Assembly: GCA_018900835.1 (NCBI GenBank)
Contig: JAHIFQ010000005.1
Coordinates: 1-49,208 of the forward strand
Length of the DNA: 49,208 nt
DNA from: Patescibacteria group bacterium
Lineage (GTDB): Bacteria; Patescibacteriota; Minisyncoccia; Minisyncoccales; PEYH01
Reading direction: 5' to 3'
This document shows, piece by piece, positions 31,954 to 41,457 of this stretch. Within the stretch, counting starts at the first letter, position 1. Each line of letters opens with the position of its first letter. Both the position numbers and the translations under genes were made by a program. The notes beneath the pieces were generated by a model. That model had not been told where the DNA came from. It ran no database searches and was given only the letters and a program-made list of their open reading frames with translations.

Positions 31954-34029
31954 TTAATTATCCAAAGCCTGCCTCACAGATGACTCTAATTCAGGGTAAT
32001 ATTTTAAAAGTTCGTCTCCTTTTTGGCGCGCTTTCTCAATGTCCCCAATTTTCTTGTAAAAAACTATTGCCATCTGATAAGAGCGGAGAACTCTCGGGTC
32101 CAGAGAAATAGCTTTTTCGAGCAATTCAGATGCTTCATCATTTTTATTAAGCATTGACTTTGTTGTTGCCATTTCCCAATATCCTTCCTGCTTGGTTGGC
32201 GAGAGCCGGAGCGCATCTTCTAAAACTTCTTCTGTCCGCTTCAAAACAATTTCATCTTTTTCCTTCTGAAGTTCTGAATATGCGTTATATGTTCTGGCAA
32301 GAGTTATCCGTTCATAATAATCAAAAGGGGAATTCTGGACAGATTCTTCTAGCGCTTCGGTAACAATTTCAAAATCCCTTGTTTCCACCAATCTTGCCTC
32401 TATTAAATTGAAAATATGAAGTCCCAAATGTTCTCTTATTTGATACTGGCCCATTGGTGAAGAATGTAGCGCCTTCTCGTAAAGCGGTTCTCTTGCTTCA
32501 AAAATAGAACTCTTCATCACTCTGATTGTTGCTGTGCCAGCTATCGCTGGCTTTATCACAAATGATGATAAGGAAAAAAAGAATAAAAGCGCAATCAAGG
32601 GCAAAAATATTATTCTGCCTTTCTTGCGTCCTGCTAAAATCACTTCCTGCGCTGGCTCATCGCAGGAAACAACGCTTATAAAACTAAACGATATGAATAA
32701 CATTAAAAAGCTGGCAGGCATATCAAAAACAGTGAGGTTTTGCGTAAAATGGGCTACCAAGATAACAGACGGTACAGCAGCAGTGATGAAATCTAGCTTC
32801 TTCCTTTTATAGCCCCTCCGCAAAATCCAAAAACTTGTTCCAAACATAGACAAATATCCGAATAACCCCAAAGCGCCTCCATCCACTAAATTATCAAAAA
32901 TAATATTGTGAGCTCTGTCAAAACGAGTATCTGCCCCATAAATTTCCGGGATATAGAATCCAGGGTCAAAATGTTTATGGAAAACAAAGGAAAAATTTCC
33001 AGAGCCCCAACCCAAAATAGGTCTTTCAGAAAATCCTTGCCAAGCATTTGACCAGATAACCTGACGCGACTTGTTGGCTCTCTCGGAAAGCCATTGCTGG
33101 ACTGGGCTGTTGCTCCACAGAAGCATAGTGAGCCCAGACAAATAAATTACCAACCCCAGAATCAAACATATTTTTGCGATTAAGCGAATATTATTTTTCT
33201 TGTGCTCCAAGGCCAAATACAATAATAACAACAATCCTGCTCCTCCGAAAAAAGCCAATATAGCTGCCCTGCCAGTGCTAAACAACAATGTAATAAGCAT
33301 AAAAACAAATCCTGTTGTTGCTATTGTTAAACAAATCTTTCTTGATTCTTTGATAAAGAAAAATTGGAATATCTTTCTTTTCTTTAATTCAAAAAATAAA
33401 TAGATGGCAAAGAAAAGATTAAAAAGAAGATAAGTTGCTAAAAAAGAACTGTTGCCAACAGTAGACCCGTTATAGGCGACTGATAGGCCTTGCATTCCCG
33501 CCTTATTCAGCCAAAACAAGAGACAAACGAACATTGAAACTAATATTGAAAAACTAAAAATCCGCAACCAATCATCTTTTTTAAATATTATTCTGGAAAC
33601 AATAAAAAAACCAAAAAGATGAAGCCACATTAAAAGACCTGACATCCGCTCAAACTTAGACCAGAAACTGCGTAAAGGGTCAGCCCCGAAAATAGTGGAT
33701 AATATCATAACCAACACAAAAAAACCAATTGCAAAAGAAAGGGCATTGTGCTTTGCGCGGTATTTTGGAGAGTAAATTATAAGAAAAATTCCAGTGGCAA
33801 AAAATATTTCTATCAATGCCATTAGATACAGTCCTTTAGGCCCGACAAAAGGAAAAAGAAAATCCCCGCTTACTATAAGGGGTATTAGAAGCATTAAATA
33901 GGCAGAGGAATAAAGAATAAAAAGACATATTTTCTCTAAACCCCCTACAGCGCCTTTGGGCTGCTTTTTAATAAACTCCTCGGTCTGTTCAGACCTTCTT
34001 TCTTTTTTTTCTCTTGATTTTTTACCCAT
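31954..34029 (-). CDS. O-antigen ligase/polymerase family protein with C-terminal TPR repeats
   Basis: The protein has 691 residues. About twelve membrane segments make up residues 25-510. The large loop motif GWGSGNFSFVFHKHFDP is typical of the O-antigen ligase (Wzy_C/WaaL) family. The C-terminal about 170 residues form tetratricopeptide-like helices (SPFDYYERITLARTYNAY, then NKNDEASELLEKAISLDP). It probably polymerises or ligates lipid-linked glycan units made by the neighbouring locus. The basic N-terminus (GKKSREKKERRSEQTEEF) is cytoplasmic. Confidence 0.85.
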   Translation of the reverse strand: MGKKSREKKERRSEQTEEFIKKQPKGAVGGLEKICLFILYSSAYLMLLIPLIVSGDFLFPFVGPKGLYLMALIEIFFATGIFLIIYSPKYRAKHNALSFAIGFFVLVMILSTIFGADPLRSFWSKFERMSGLLMWLHLFGFFIVSRIIFKKDDWLRIFSFSILVSMFVCLLFWLNKAGMQGLSVAYNGSTVGNSSFLATYLLFNLFFAIYLFFELKKRKIFQFFFIKESRKICLTIATTGFVFMLITLLFSTGRAAILAFFGGAGLLLLLYLALEHKKNNIRLIAKICLILGLVIYLSGLTMLLWSNSPVQQWLSERANKSRQVIWSNAWQGFSERPILGWGSGNFSFVFHKHFDPGFYIPEIYGADTRFDRAHNIIFDNLVDGGALGLFGYLSMFGTSFWILRRGYKRKKLDFITAAVPSVILVAHFTQNLTVFDMPASFLMLFISFSFISVVSCDEPAQEVILAGRKKGRIIFLPLIALLFFFSLSSFVIKPAIAGTATIRVMKSSIFEAREPLYEKALHSSPMGQYQIREHLGLHIFNLIEARLVETRDFEIVTEALEESVQNSPFDYYERITLARTYNAYSELQKEKDEIVLKRTEEVLEDALRLSPTKQEGYWEMATTKSMLNKNDEASELLEKAISLDPRVLRSYQMAIVFYKKIGDIEKARQKGDELLKYYPELESSVRQALDN

Positions 34030-34080
34030 AATATAAATTTTGAGCGAAAAGCATTGAAATCAAAGAGAGTTTGGTTTAGG

Positions 34081-35448
34081 ATGAATCAAATGCTCAATCT
34101 TACGATTTTCAGAAAAATTTTGCTCTTTTTGGGAGACCTCTCTCTATTTTATGTTTCGTTGATTATAACTCTTTTTATCCGCTTTGGTCAAAACCTTACG
34201 CCCAAAACATTCTCTACGCACTTGGTCGCATTTTCTCCATTGTTTCTCGTCTGGATATGTGTTTTCCTTTTTTTCGAGCTCTACGAACTTAATATTGCGA
34301 ATCTTAATACTTCTTTTATTGCCCGACTAAGTTTCGGTCTTATAGTGTGCCTGATGGCAGGCGTAATATTCTTTTACTTGTTCCCTATATTCGGGCTCAC
34401 ACCGAAAACCAATCTTCTAATACTAACAGTAATACTTTGGGTCTTTATAATCCTATGGCGAAAATTAGCGCTTTATCTTTACTCTTCGTATTTTCAAAAT
34501 CGCATTGCAATAATCGGCATCACCAATGAATCAGAAAAACTTGCCCAAATATTAATGAGAAATCCACAACTCGGATACAAAATGATGGAATTAATCCCGA
34601 CTGGCGACATAATTGAATTGCCTCAAAAAATAAAAGAATCCAGAATAAATACTATTATCCTTGCCGAAGACATATCGGGAAACCAAATGCTTGAAAGGAT
34701 TCTCTATCAATATCTATCTTTGAAGGTCAACCTCCTTGATTTAGCGCAGGCGTATGAAATTATCCTCAAAAAAATTCCTATCGGATTCATAAATCAGTCC
34801 TGGTTTTTAGAAAATCTTCAAGAAGGCCAAAAACGATTTTATGACAAGATTAAAAGAATGCTTGATGTTTTAATGGCCTTATTTTTCTTGATATTATCAA
34901 TTCCTTTTTGGCTTATTGCTCCTATTATTATAAAGATAACCAGCAAAGGACCTGTTCTTTATTTTCAAAAACGATTGGGGAAAAATTTAAATAAAATACG
35001 GGTTATTAAGTTCAGAACAATGGAAAAGAACGCCGACCAATTTGGCGATGATTGGAGCCAGGGCAAAGAAGATTCAAGGATAACAAAGGCAGGAAGAATA
35101 TTAAGATATTTCCACATTGATGAGATTCCTCAGATTTTCAATATTCTTTCCGGAAAGATGTCTTTTGTCGGGCCAAGACCGGAAAGCTTGAAAAACATTG
35201 CTTTTCTGGAAAAAGAAATTCCTTATTATCATTTGAGACACTTGGTAAAGCCAGGAATTACGGGCTGGGCTCAAATGAATTCCGGACATCTTAATACATC
35301 GGGCGAAATAGGAAGTTTGAGTGAAAAAATCCGTTATGATTTTGAAAAAGTAGAATACGATTTTTATTACATAAAAAACAGGTCTTTTGTTCTTGACCTG
35401 AATATCTTTTTTAAAAGCTTGGGGTTATTTTTTAAGCAAGGGCAATAA
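34081..35448 (+). CDS. polyprenyl-phosphate sugar-1-phosphate transferase (initiating enzyme)
   Basis: The protein is about 455 residues. Four or five membrane segments fill the N-terminal third. A Rossmann-like middle part (RIAIIGITNESEKLAQIL) follows, then another membrane helix and the C-terminal bacterial sugar transferase domain: VLYFQKRLGKN, IKFRTMEKNAD, RITKAGRILRYFHIDEIPQ and MSFVGPRPE. It resembles WbaP/WcaJ-type enzymes that load the first sugar phosphate on undecaprenyl phosphate. I prefer ATG 34081; a TTG at 34054 would extend it. It is divergent from the polymerase gene. Confidence 0.9.
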   Translation: MNQMLNLTIFRKILLFLGDLSLFYVSLIITLFIRFGQNLTPKTFSTHLVAFSPLFLVWICVFLFFELYELNIANLNTSFIARLSFGLIVCLMAGVIFFYLFPIFGLTPKTNLLILTVILWVFIILWRKLALYLYSSYFQNRIAIIGITNESEKLAQILMRNPQLGYKMMELIPTGDIIELPQKIKESRINTIILAEDISGNQMLERILYQYLSLKVNLLDLAQAYEIILKKIPIGFINQSWFLENLQEGQKRFYDKIKRMLDVLMALFFLILSIPFWLIAPIIIKITSKGPVLYFQKRLGKNLNKIRVIKFRTMEKNADQFGDDWSQGKEDSRITKAGRILRYFHIDEIPQIFNILSGKMSFVGPRPESLKNIAFLEKEIPYYHLRHLVKPGITGWAQMNSGHLNTSGEIGSLSEKIRYDFEKVEYDFYYIKNRSFVLDLNIFFKSLGLFFKQGQ

Positions 35449-36549
35449 TCAGCCGAGGATTTCTTCGTAACGAATGGCTACATTAGTAATATCAAATTTT
35501 CTTCCCATGGTTTCAAGCCATTTTTTTGTCCTTGTTCGCGCGTTCTGACAAAAATCAAAATCTGTGACTAATTGCTTTAATATTACTGCCAACTTTCCGC
35601 TGTTGCTTGGCTCAAATAAAAATCCATTATTATTATGCTCAATAAATTCCCGAATAGCGGGAAGGTCGGAAGCAACCACTATTTTTTCGGCAAACAGTCC
35701 CTCAAGCGCCACTAATCCAAAACCCTCGCTAAGAGACGGCACTACCAAGACATCAATTAATTTCAGCTTCGCAGACACATCTTCTGTCATCCCCGTGAAT
35801 TGAATGTTCTCAAGATTGTTCTCTTCCACAAATTTCTGTAATTTTTCTCTAAGCTCTCCGTCCCCAACAACTAATGCTTTCGGCCTAATCGCCTCTCTGT
35901 TTAATGTCTTCATTGCTTCTAAAAAATAAATGTGTCCTTTGACTGGCTCTAATCTGCCAATAATCCCAAAAACTATATTGTCCTGCCCTAATTCTTTGAC
36001 TCCCCTGCTTATATCAGACATATTAACGCCATTATGAATCACTGAAATCTTTTTTTCAGGAACGCCAAAAAAAGAAATCAAGAAGTCCTTAGTAGTATTT
36101 GAATTAGCAATTATTTTGGTTGCTAAATTAATTGCAAAAATCTTTTTTATAATTCTTACAAAAAAATTTAATCGCTTAACATCGTGCTGGATAATGATTC
36201 GTTTTTTTACGCCAACCAGCCAAGAGCTGAAAATACCCAAGATATCTGATTGATAAAGGGATGTAACCACTATGTCTGGCTTGTTTTTCTTCAAAAAAAC
36301 AACTAATCTGAAAGCAGTGCCAAATACGGAAAATATTTTTGCAAAAATATTGGAAAGACATCCCCTCGACCCAGCAAAATAAATAGGCAATCCCAATGTC
36401 TGAAAATCTTTTTCTAAAACACCGCTCCCCCAAGTGCTTACTATGGAAATCTCAAACTTATCTTTATCAAGGTTTTTAATAAGGCCATAAAGGAACTTCT
36501 CTGTTCCTCCGATTAAAAAATTATTCATTATAAATACTATTTTTTCCAT
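35449..36549 (-). CDS. glycosyltransferase family 4 protein
   Basis: The protein has 366 residues with two Rossmann domains of the GT-B fold. The N-terminus is MNNFLIGGTEKFLYGLIKNL. The C-terminal domain has FGIIGRLEPVKGHIYFLEAM and VVPSLSEGFGLVALEG with the E-x7-E motif. It transfers a nucleotide sugar to the growing lipid-linked repeat. The start codon shares two bases with the divergent gene at 36548 (CATG), so no intergenic promoter exists between them. Confidence 0.92.
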   Translation of the reverse strand: MEKIVFIMNNFLIGGTEKFLYGLIKNLDKDKFEISIVSTWGSGVLEKDFQTLGLPIYFAGSRGCLSNIFAKIFSVFGTAFRLVVFLKKNKPDIVVTSLYQSDILGIFSSWLVGVKKRIIIQHDVKRLNFFVRIIKKIFAINLATKIIANSNTTKDFLISFFGVPEKKISVIHNGVNMSDISRGVKELGQDNIVFGIIGRLEPVKGHIYFLEAMKTLNREAIRPKALVVGDGELREKLQKFVEENNLENIQFTGMTEDVSAKLKLIDVLVVPSLSEGFGLVALEGLFAEKIVVASDLPAIREFIEHNNNGFLFEPSNSGKLAVILKQLVTDFDFCQNARTRTKKWLETMGRKFDITNVAIRYEEILG

Positions 36550-37825
36550 GGATAAAAATTTTAAAAAAATTCTTGTTGTCTCGTCCTACGCCCCTCCAGC
36601 CATCGGCGGACCTCAAAATCTTTATAATCTTCTTCGGGATTTTCCGAAGGATTGTTATTTTATCCTAACAAGCTTCTATAATATTGACAATCTCTCTGCT
36701 CAAAAAGGCACTTGGCTTAATGGTGAGTATATTTTTTATGATAAACCAAGCGCCAACAAAGAAGACAGAATAAGTGCTCAAGAAGAAAAAACAATTACTA
36801 AAAAAAGTTCTTTATTGAATAAGTTAAAGCATTTAGCCAGAAGGAATTGGCTTGTGAGAAATCTAATAGGTGTGCCAATAATCATCACTCAAATCTTCTG
36901 GATAGTAAGGCAAGGCAAAAAATCTATTGAAGAAAAAAAACCAGATGTTTTGCTGGGCTTCTCCGACTATGGGCCAGCAATGATAGGAACTTATCTTTTG
37001 CATAAAATCAGCAAAATACCTTTTAAATTATTCCTTTTTGATTTATACAAAGGAAATTTTTATCCTTTTCCCGGCGGTATTTTATCAAAAATATTTGAGC
37101 CAAAATTATTCAAGCAATCAGAGCAAATTATTGTCACCAACCAAGGCACTAAGGACTTTTACATTAAACGCTATGGCGAGAATATCAGGGAAAAGATAAA
37201 AATAATACATAATTCAGCTTTTCCAGAGCCATATATTGCTTCGCAACAAAAATATCAACCCACTCCACCGTTTTCAATTCTTTTTACTGGACGAATTTAC
37301 TGGCCACAAATAAATGCCATTAAAAACCTTGCCCAAGCAGTAGAAGAAATTAATGATTTAGATTTAAAATTAGATATTTACTGCCCTAATCCCAGAGAAT
37401 ATTTGGACGGAATCGGAATTAAAGAAAGCGAGAAAATAAAAATCTCTGTGGCGCCTCCCCAAGATATGCCAAGAATCCAGAGCCAGGCAGACATATTATT
37501 TCTCCCGCTTTCGTGGGGAACAAAAAGCAATGATATCATAAATACTGCTACACCCGGTAAGTTTACGGATTATTTGGTGGCTGGGAAACCAATGTTAATC
37601 CATGCTCCTGCCAGTGCTTATCTTGTAAAATATGCCAAAGAAAATAATTGCGCTATGGTGGTTGATAAAAACGAAATTGAAGAACTGAAAAAGGGAATTA
37701 GGGCATTGATTAAAAACCCTGACTTGGCAAGCCAGTTAATCCAAAATGCTAGAAAAATATTTTTTGCCAACCACGACGCAAACAAAAACGCGGAATTATT
37801 CCGCGCCCTATTTGTAAAAGATTAA
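36548..37825 (+). CDS. glycosyltransferase (GT-B fold)
   Basis: The protein has 425 residues. The N-terminus KILVVSSYAPPAIGGPQNLYNLLRD is the acceptor-site pattern of GT4 enzymes. The C-terminal donor domain shows FSILFTGRIYWPQI, DILFLPLSW, then TPGKFTDYLVAGKPMLIHAP. Donor and acceptor cannot be told. It converges on the next glycosyltransferase gene with only 3 nt between the stops, and its start overlaps that of the divergent gene. Confidence 0.88.
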   Translation: MDKNFKKILVVSSYAPPAIGGPQNLYNLLRDFPKDCYFILTSFYNIDNLSAQKGTWLNGEYIFYDKPSANKEDRISAQEEKTITKKSSLLNKLKHLARRNWLVRNLIGVPIIITQIFWIVRQGKKSIEEKKPDVLLGFSDYGPAMIGTYLLHKISKIPFKLFLFDLYKGNFYPFPGGILSKIFEPKLFKQSEQIIVTNQGTKDFYIKRYGENIREKIKIIHNSAFPEPYIASQQKYQPTPPFSILFTGRIYWPQINAIKNLAQAVEEINDLDLKLDIYCPNPREYLDGIGIKESEKIKISVAPPQDMPRIQSQADILFLPLSWGTKSNDIINTATPGKFTDYLVAGKPMLIHAPASAYLVKYAKENNCAMVVDKNEIEELKKGIRALIKNPDLASQLIQNARKIFFANHDANKNAELFRALFVKD

Positions 37826-37828
37826 TTC

Positions 37829-38740
37829 TTACAAATCACTAATTACTTTTTCCCATTTTATTATCATTTCTTCTCGAGACAATCCCCTCTTAAATGCCTC
37901 TTTGCGAGGATTTTTATTTTCTGGATGCCAATCTGCAAAAATGCCTACATTACTTACATCTATCGGCACATTGCAAAACATCGCCTCAATCGGCGTTAGC
38001 CACAAGCTCTCTACCCTACTTCTGCCAATATAAACATCAGCGCAGTTATAAAGTTCTGACAAAGATTGTTGAGAAACTCTATTAAATACTTTTATGTTTT
38101 TAAATGGCATCTCTCGGACTTTCTCGTCCTTGAAAACTAAAATATAAAAATCATCTTTATCGCTTTTAATTTCCTTTTTAAGAATATCCCATCCTTTTAC
38201 AGAATGAGCACTGCCAACATATATTTTTACAAGACCATTCAGAGGAATTCCATATTTTTTTCTCAAAAACATTTTCTCCATTGGCTTAAAAAGATTTGAA
38301 TCAACACCTATTGGAATGATATCTGCTTTAACGCCATACCAATCAGCGATATTTTGAGAAACCGCGACTATTAAATCAGCGTCTGATAATGCTGACTCTT
38401 GTTTTATGATATTCTGGGAATAAAAATCATTCCCCAATTTTATTACTTTTGAAGCAATCCTGCGAAGTTTTCCGGGCAAGACCTTTTTCATAGCTAAAAA
38501 ATTGTCTTGTAAAATGACAATTTTTTTAATATTTTCAGGAATTCTTATGTCCCCAAATATAGAATTAAATATCAAGATATCGGGCGAATATTGTTTGATA
38601 TAATTCTCTATATCTCCATCTCTAAAATCCTTCAATGCAATTGCCTTACAATTCAATAAATTTTTCGCCAAAACAGACCAAAGCGTTTCTTCCCCACTTA
38701 CAGTTCCATAAATATTTTCATTTAAAATCAAAATTTTCAT
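37829..38740 (-). CDS. glycosyltransferase (GT4-like)
   Basis: The protein has 303 residues. The start is MKILILNENIYGTVSGEETLW. The donor half shows VKIYVGSAHSVKGWDIL, then SELYNCADVYIGRSRVESLWLTPIEAMFCNVPI. It is shorter than a typical GT4 (350-400), with a reduced N-terminal domain. It overlaps the end of the methyltransferase gene by 4 nt, indicating coupled translation within the minus-strand operon 46407 to 37829. Confidence 0.82.
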   Translation of the reverse strand: MKILILNENIYGTVSGEETLWSVLAKNLLNCKAIALKDFRDGDIENYIKQYSPDILIFNSIFGDIRIPENIKKIVILQDNFLAMKKVLPGKLRRIASKVIKLGNDFYSQNIIKQESALSDADLIVAVSQNIADWYGVKADIIPIGVDSNLFKPMEKMFLRKKYGIPLNGLVKIYVGSAHSVKGWDILKKEIKSDKDDFYILVFKDEKVREMPFKNIKVFNRVSQQSLSELYNCADVYIGRSRVESLWLTPIEAMFCNVPIDVSNVGIFADWHPENKNPRKEAFKRGLSREEMIIKWEKVISDL

Positions 38741-39900
38741 TTTATAACCTCTAAAACTAATGTCATTTCTCTGCAGGTGCTTAGCTCTCGAAACGAGCGA
38801 GAAATTTCCTTATATTTGCCTACAAAATAATATGGCTTATTCCAATAAATCGGCTCAATCAAAGTTCTAAAAGTATGCTCATTAAAAAATCTGACATGGG
38901 TCATATCCGAGGCATCCATCAAAGGTACAGCAATTGTTATTTTGGCGCCATTTTTACAAACACGATAAAACTCCCGCAAAACAAAAAGTATGTTGCTAAC
39001 ATGCTCCAAAGTATGCGAACACCTGATTTCGTCAACGCTGTTGTCTTCAAAAGGAAGCCCTTTTTCAATGTCGCAGACAATATCGGGCTTCGTGCTTGGG
39101 TCAATATCAATGGTTTTAAAACCCAATAATTGCTCCCCGCCTGCCCCTATATTAAGTTTTATTTGCTCCTGATTTTTCATAATAATTGGATTATAGATTA
39201 AAAATATAATCTTTTTAATTACTTTTTTGATTCTATTAGGAATAAATTTTTTGAAAAAAGAAAAGATTTCTTTTCTACCATACCATAAACTCCTAAAAAA
39301 TTTTACTTGCGGTTTGTAAATTTTGGTTGGAGTTTCACTGGAATAATTGGTATTAAAAGCTCTACTTCTGCCGATATATACACCCAATCCTTCTTCTTTA
39401 TGCTTTATCAAAAATTCATCTGTAAACGACAAAGATAAAAATTCTTTATCAGACCACTGGGCTCGATGTATCTCGTAAGGATTGTCCCAATCTTTATCCC
39501 CTGTCCCAGCTGGGGCATTAGTTTCGGCATCAAGGGGCAAAGAAATAATATAAAATTTAGTATATTTTCTAACTCCTTCTATTGTTGCGACAGCATCTTT
39601 TTTTGACATATGTTCCAAAACATCTCCGAGGATAACAACATCATAAACTTGGCATGGTATAAAATTCCTGATATTCTCCTTATAAATCATCCTATATTTA
39701 CGATAAAGCTTGAAACGATAAATATATGGCTCCCAAATTTCAACACATGACCAATCTATTTTTCTTTTAGCAGAAGAATTTAATAAATCAAAATATGTGC
39801 CCATGCCGGGCCCAATGTCCATTATAGATTGAATTTCAGAATGATTTTTTTTAAACCAATCCAAGATTGTAGATTTGCTCGCGGGCGAACTGCTTGGCAT
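38737..39900 (-). CDS. tandem SAM-dependent methyltransferase, two domains
   Basis: The protein has 387 residues and two complete class I methyltransferase modules. In the first, motif I is MDIGPGMGTYFDLL (27-40), with VVILGDVLEHM (88-98). In the second, motif I is KLNIGAGGEQLLGF (248-261), followed by DIDPSTKPDIVCDI and RCSHTLEHV. A basic, hydrophobic linker (about 200-240) connects them, and Met241 could serve as an internal start. The enzyme probably methylates sugars of the surface glycan. The fusion is unusual in size and order but shows no frameshift. Confidence 0.82.
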   Translation of the reverse strand: MPSSSPASKSTILDWFKKNHSEIQSIMDIGPGMGTYFDLLNSSAKRKIDWSCVEIWEPYIYRFKLYRKYRMIYKENIRNFIPCQVYDVVILGDVLEHMSKKDAVATIEGVRKYTKFYIISLPLDAETNAPAGTGDKDWDNPYEIHRAQWSDKEFLSLSFTDEFLIKHKEEGLGVYIGRSRAFNTNYSSETPTKIYKPQVKFFRSLWYGRKEIFSFFKKFIPNRIKKVIKKIIFLIYNPIIMKNQEQIKLNIGAGGEQLLGFKTIDIDPSTKPDIVCDIEKGLPFEDNSVDEIRCSHTLEHVSNILFVLREFYRVCKNGAKITIAVPLMDASDMTHVRFFNEHTFRTLIEPIYWNKPYYFVGKYKEISRSFRELSTCREMTLVLEVIK

Positions 39901-39915
39901 TTTATTAAGATTTTA

Positions 39916-41457
39916 TTAATCGTCCATTTCGCCTTCTTGAACATGATAAACAATGCTGTCAAAGGCGGTATAGTGTTCTATGCCCATTGGCTTTAATTTT
40001 TCGTAAAATAAAATATGGTCACCAGAGGTTTCTCTGCCATTCGATTCTTTGCGATTACCAATCGGATATCCCCCGCTTTTTATAAATGAATCCTTATAAA
40101 TAGCGCAAGGCATAAATAATCCACACTTACGAAGCTCTGGCTTACTAATTTCTTTAGCGTATTTTTGGAATTCGTTGTCTTGGTATTCTTTATGGGTTTG
40201 TCCAAAATTTTTAGAAATGCCATGTTTCCCGCTCGGCATCTTGCCCGACTCTACTAGACGAGAACAAACTATTCTATCTCTTTTTAAATTCTTTAATAAA
40301 TTTTCAAGCCAATTTTCTGAAAAAGCCATATCAGAGTTTATGAAAACAATAATATCTCCGGGTGCGTTAAATCCTCCGAAATTCCAAGCCCGATAAACGC
40401 GCTTTAAATAATACTCATTTTTGTCCTCATTCTCAAAAATCAAATGAGGTAAATTATTTTCCCGTAAATAATTTTTTACTTTTTCTGTCGCATCATTCGC
40501 AATAAAAAGAAACTCCGCGTCTTTTGTATATTTTTGAAAAGATTTCCAAACAAAATCAATATAGCTGATTGATTTATAAACCAAACAAACTATTGAAATT
40601 TTAAGTGTAGAAAAGGGGAAAATATCAGAATTTATTTTATTTAATTCGACATTATCTCCATCTTTCAATCTTTCCAAATTGAATCCCGTCTGTCCGCTTT
40701 CTTTGTATAATTGATATTTTTTCTCAATCAATTCAGTGCTTGAAAAGCCATAATGAATAACTTTAATATCTGTTTTCTTTATTTTTCTAAGACCATTTGG
40801 ATTTTGTATATTATGCAATCCGGTTTTATTTTCAAATTCTAATGAACCGTTATTTCTCCATAACCGCACGAACCAACCTTTATTCCAAAATTCATCAACC
40901 CTATACTGCTCTACGCTTCTCCATAAATTACATTCTTTAAAAGAAAATCCATCTATGTTCCTTTTTTCTCCTTCTAAACAAAGATTTCTTATCCCGAACA
41001 GTTCCCCCTTTCTGTCAAAAACCTCATCAGCGTCAAGCCAAACAATCCAATCAGGATTAAATTTCAGTGCATAAACAAGCATTTTTTGTTTTATGAAAAG
41101 CTCGTTTTTAAAATCATTCGGCTCCCTCAAGACATGTTTAGTAAATCTTCTGGCGATATCAGCACTGCCATCTGTTGATTCGCAATCACAAACTACAATG
41201 TCATCGCAAAATTTCTGCATATGCTTTAAGACTCTTTCCAGATTTCCGTTGTTCGCTTCATTATAAATTTTTAGAAAACCAATTAACCGAATCTTTTTTG
41301 ACTCAACTGAAGAATATAATTCTTTTGTTCTTATTGAGCGCTCAAAAATACTCGGTATTTTTTTAAAATTAAACCAAGCCAAAAGAATGTTTTTTTGAAA
41401 TTTATCTGGTAATTTATAAACTAATTTTTTGAGAATGATTTTAAAAAATTTTATCAT
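39916..41457 (-). CDS. tandem family-2 glycosyltransferase
   Basis: The protein is about 513 residues with two GT-A/GT2-like modules. The first begins KIRLIGFLKIYNEANNG, with DIVVCDCESTDGSADIA and the DxD-type WIVWLDADEVF. The second begins STLKISIVCLVYKSISYI, with IIVFINSDMAFSENWLENLL. I chose ATG 41457, which overlaps the TAA of the WecB-like gene by one base (TAATG), over the longer frame from 41487. It probably adds two sugars, or one domain binds and the other transfers. Confidence 0.85.
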   Translation of the reverse strand: MIKFFKIILKKLVYKLPDKFQKNILLAWFNFKKIPSIFERSIRTKELYSSVESKKIRLIGFLKIYNEANNGNLERVLKHMQKFCDDIVVCDCESTDGSADIARRFTKHVLREPNDFKNELFIKQKMLVYALKFNPDWIVWLDADEVFDRKGELFGIRNLCLEGEKRNIDGFSFKECNLWRSVEQYRVDEFWNKGWFVRLWRNNGSLEFENKTGLHNIQNPNGLRKIKKTDIKVIHYGFSSTELIEKKYQLYKESGQTGFNLERLKDGDNVELNKINSDIFPFSTLKISIVCLVYKSISYIDFVWKSFQKYTKDAEFLFIANDATEKVKNYLRENNLPHLIFENEDKNEYYLKRVYRAWNFGGFNAPGDIIVFINSDMAFSENWLENLLKNLKRDRIVCSRLVESGKMPSGKHGISKNFGQTHKEYQDNEFQKYAKEISKPELRKCGLFMPCAIYKDSFIKSGGYPIGNRKESNGRETSGDHILFYEKLKPMGIEHYTAFDSIVYHVQEGEMDD

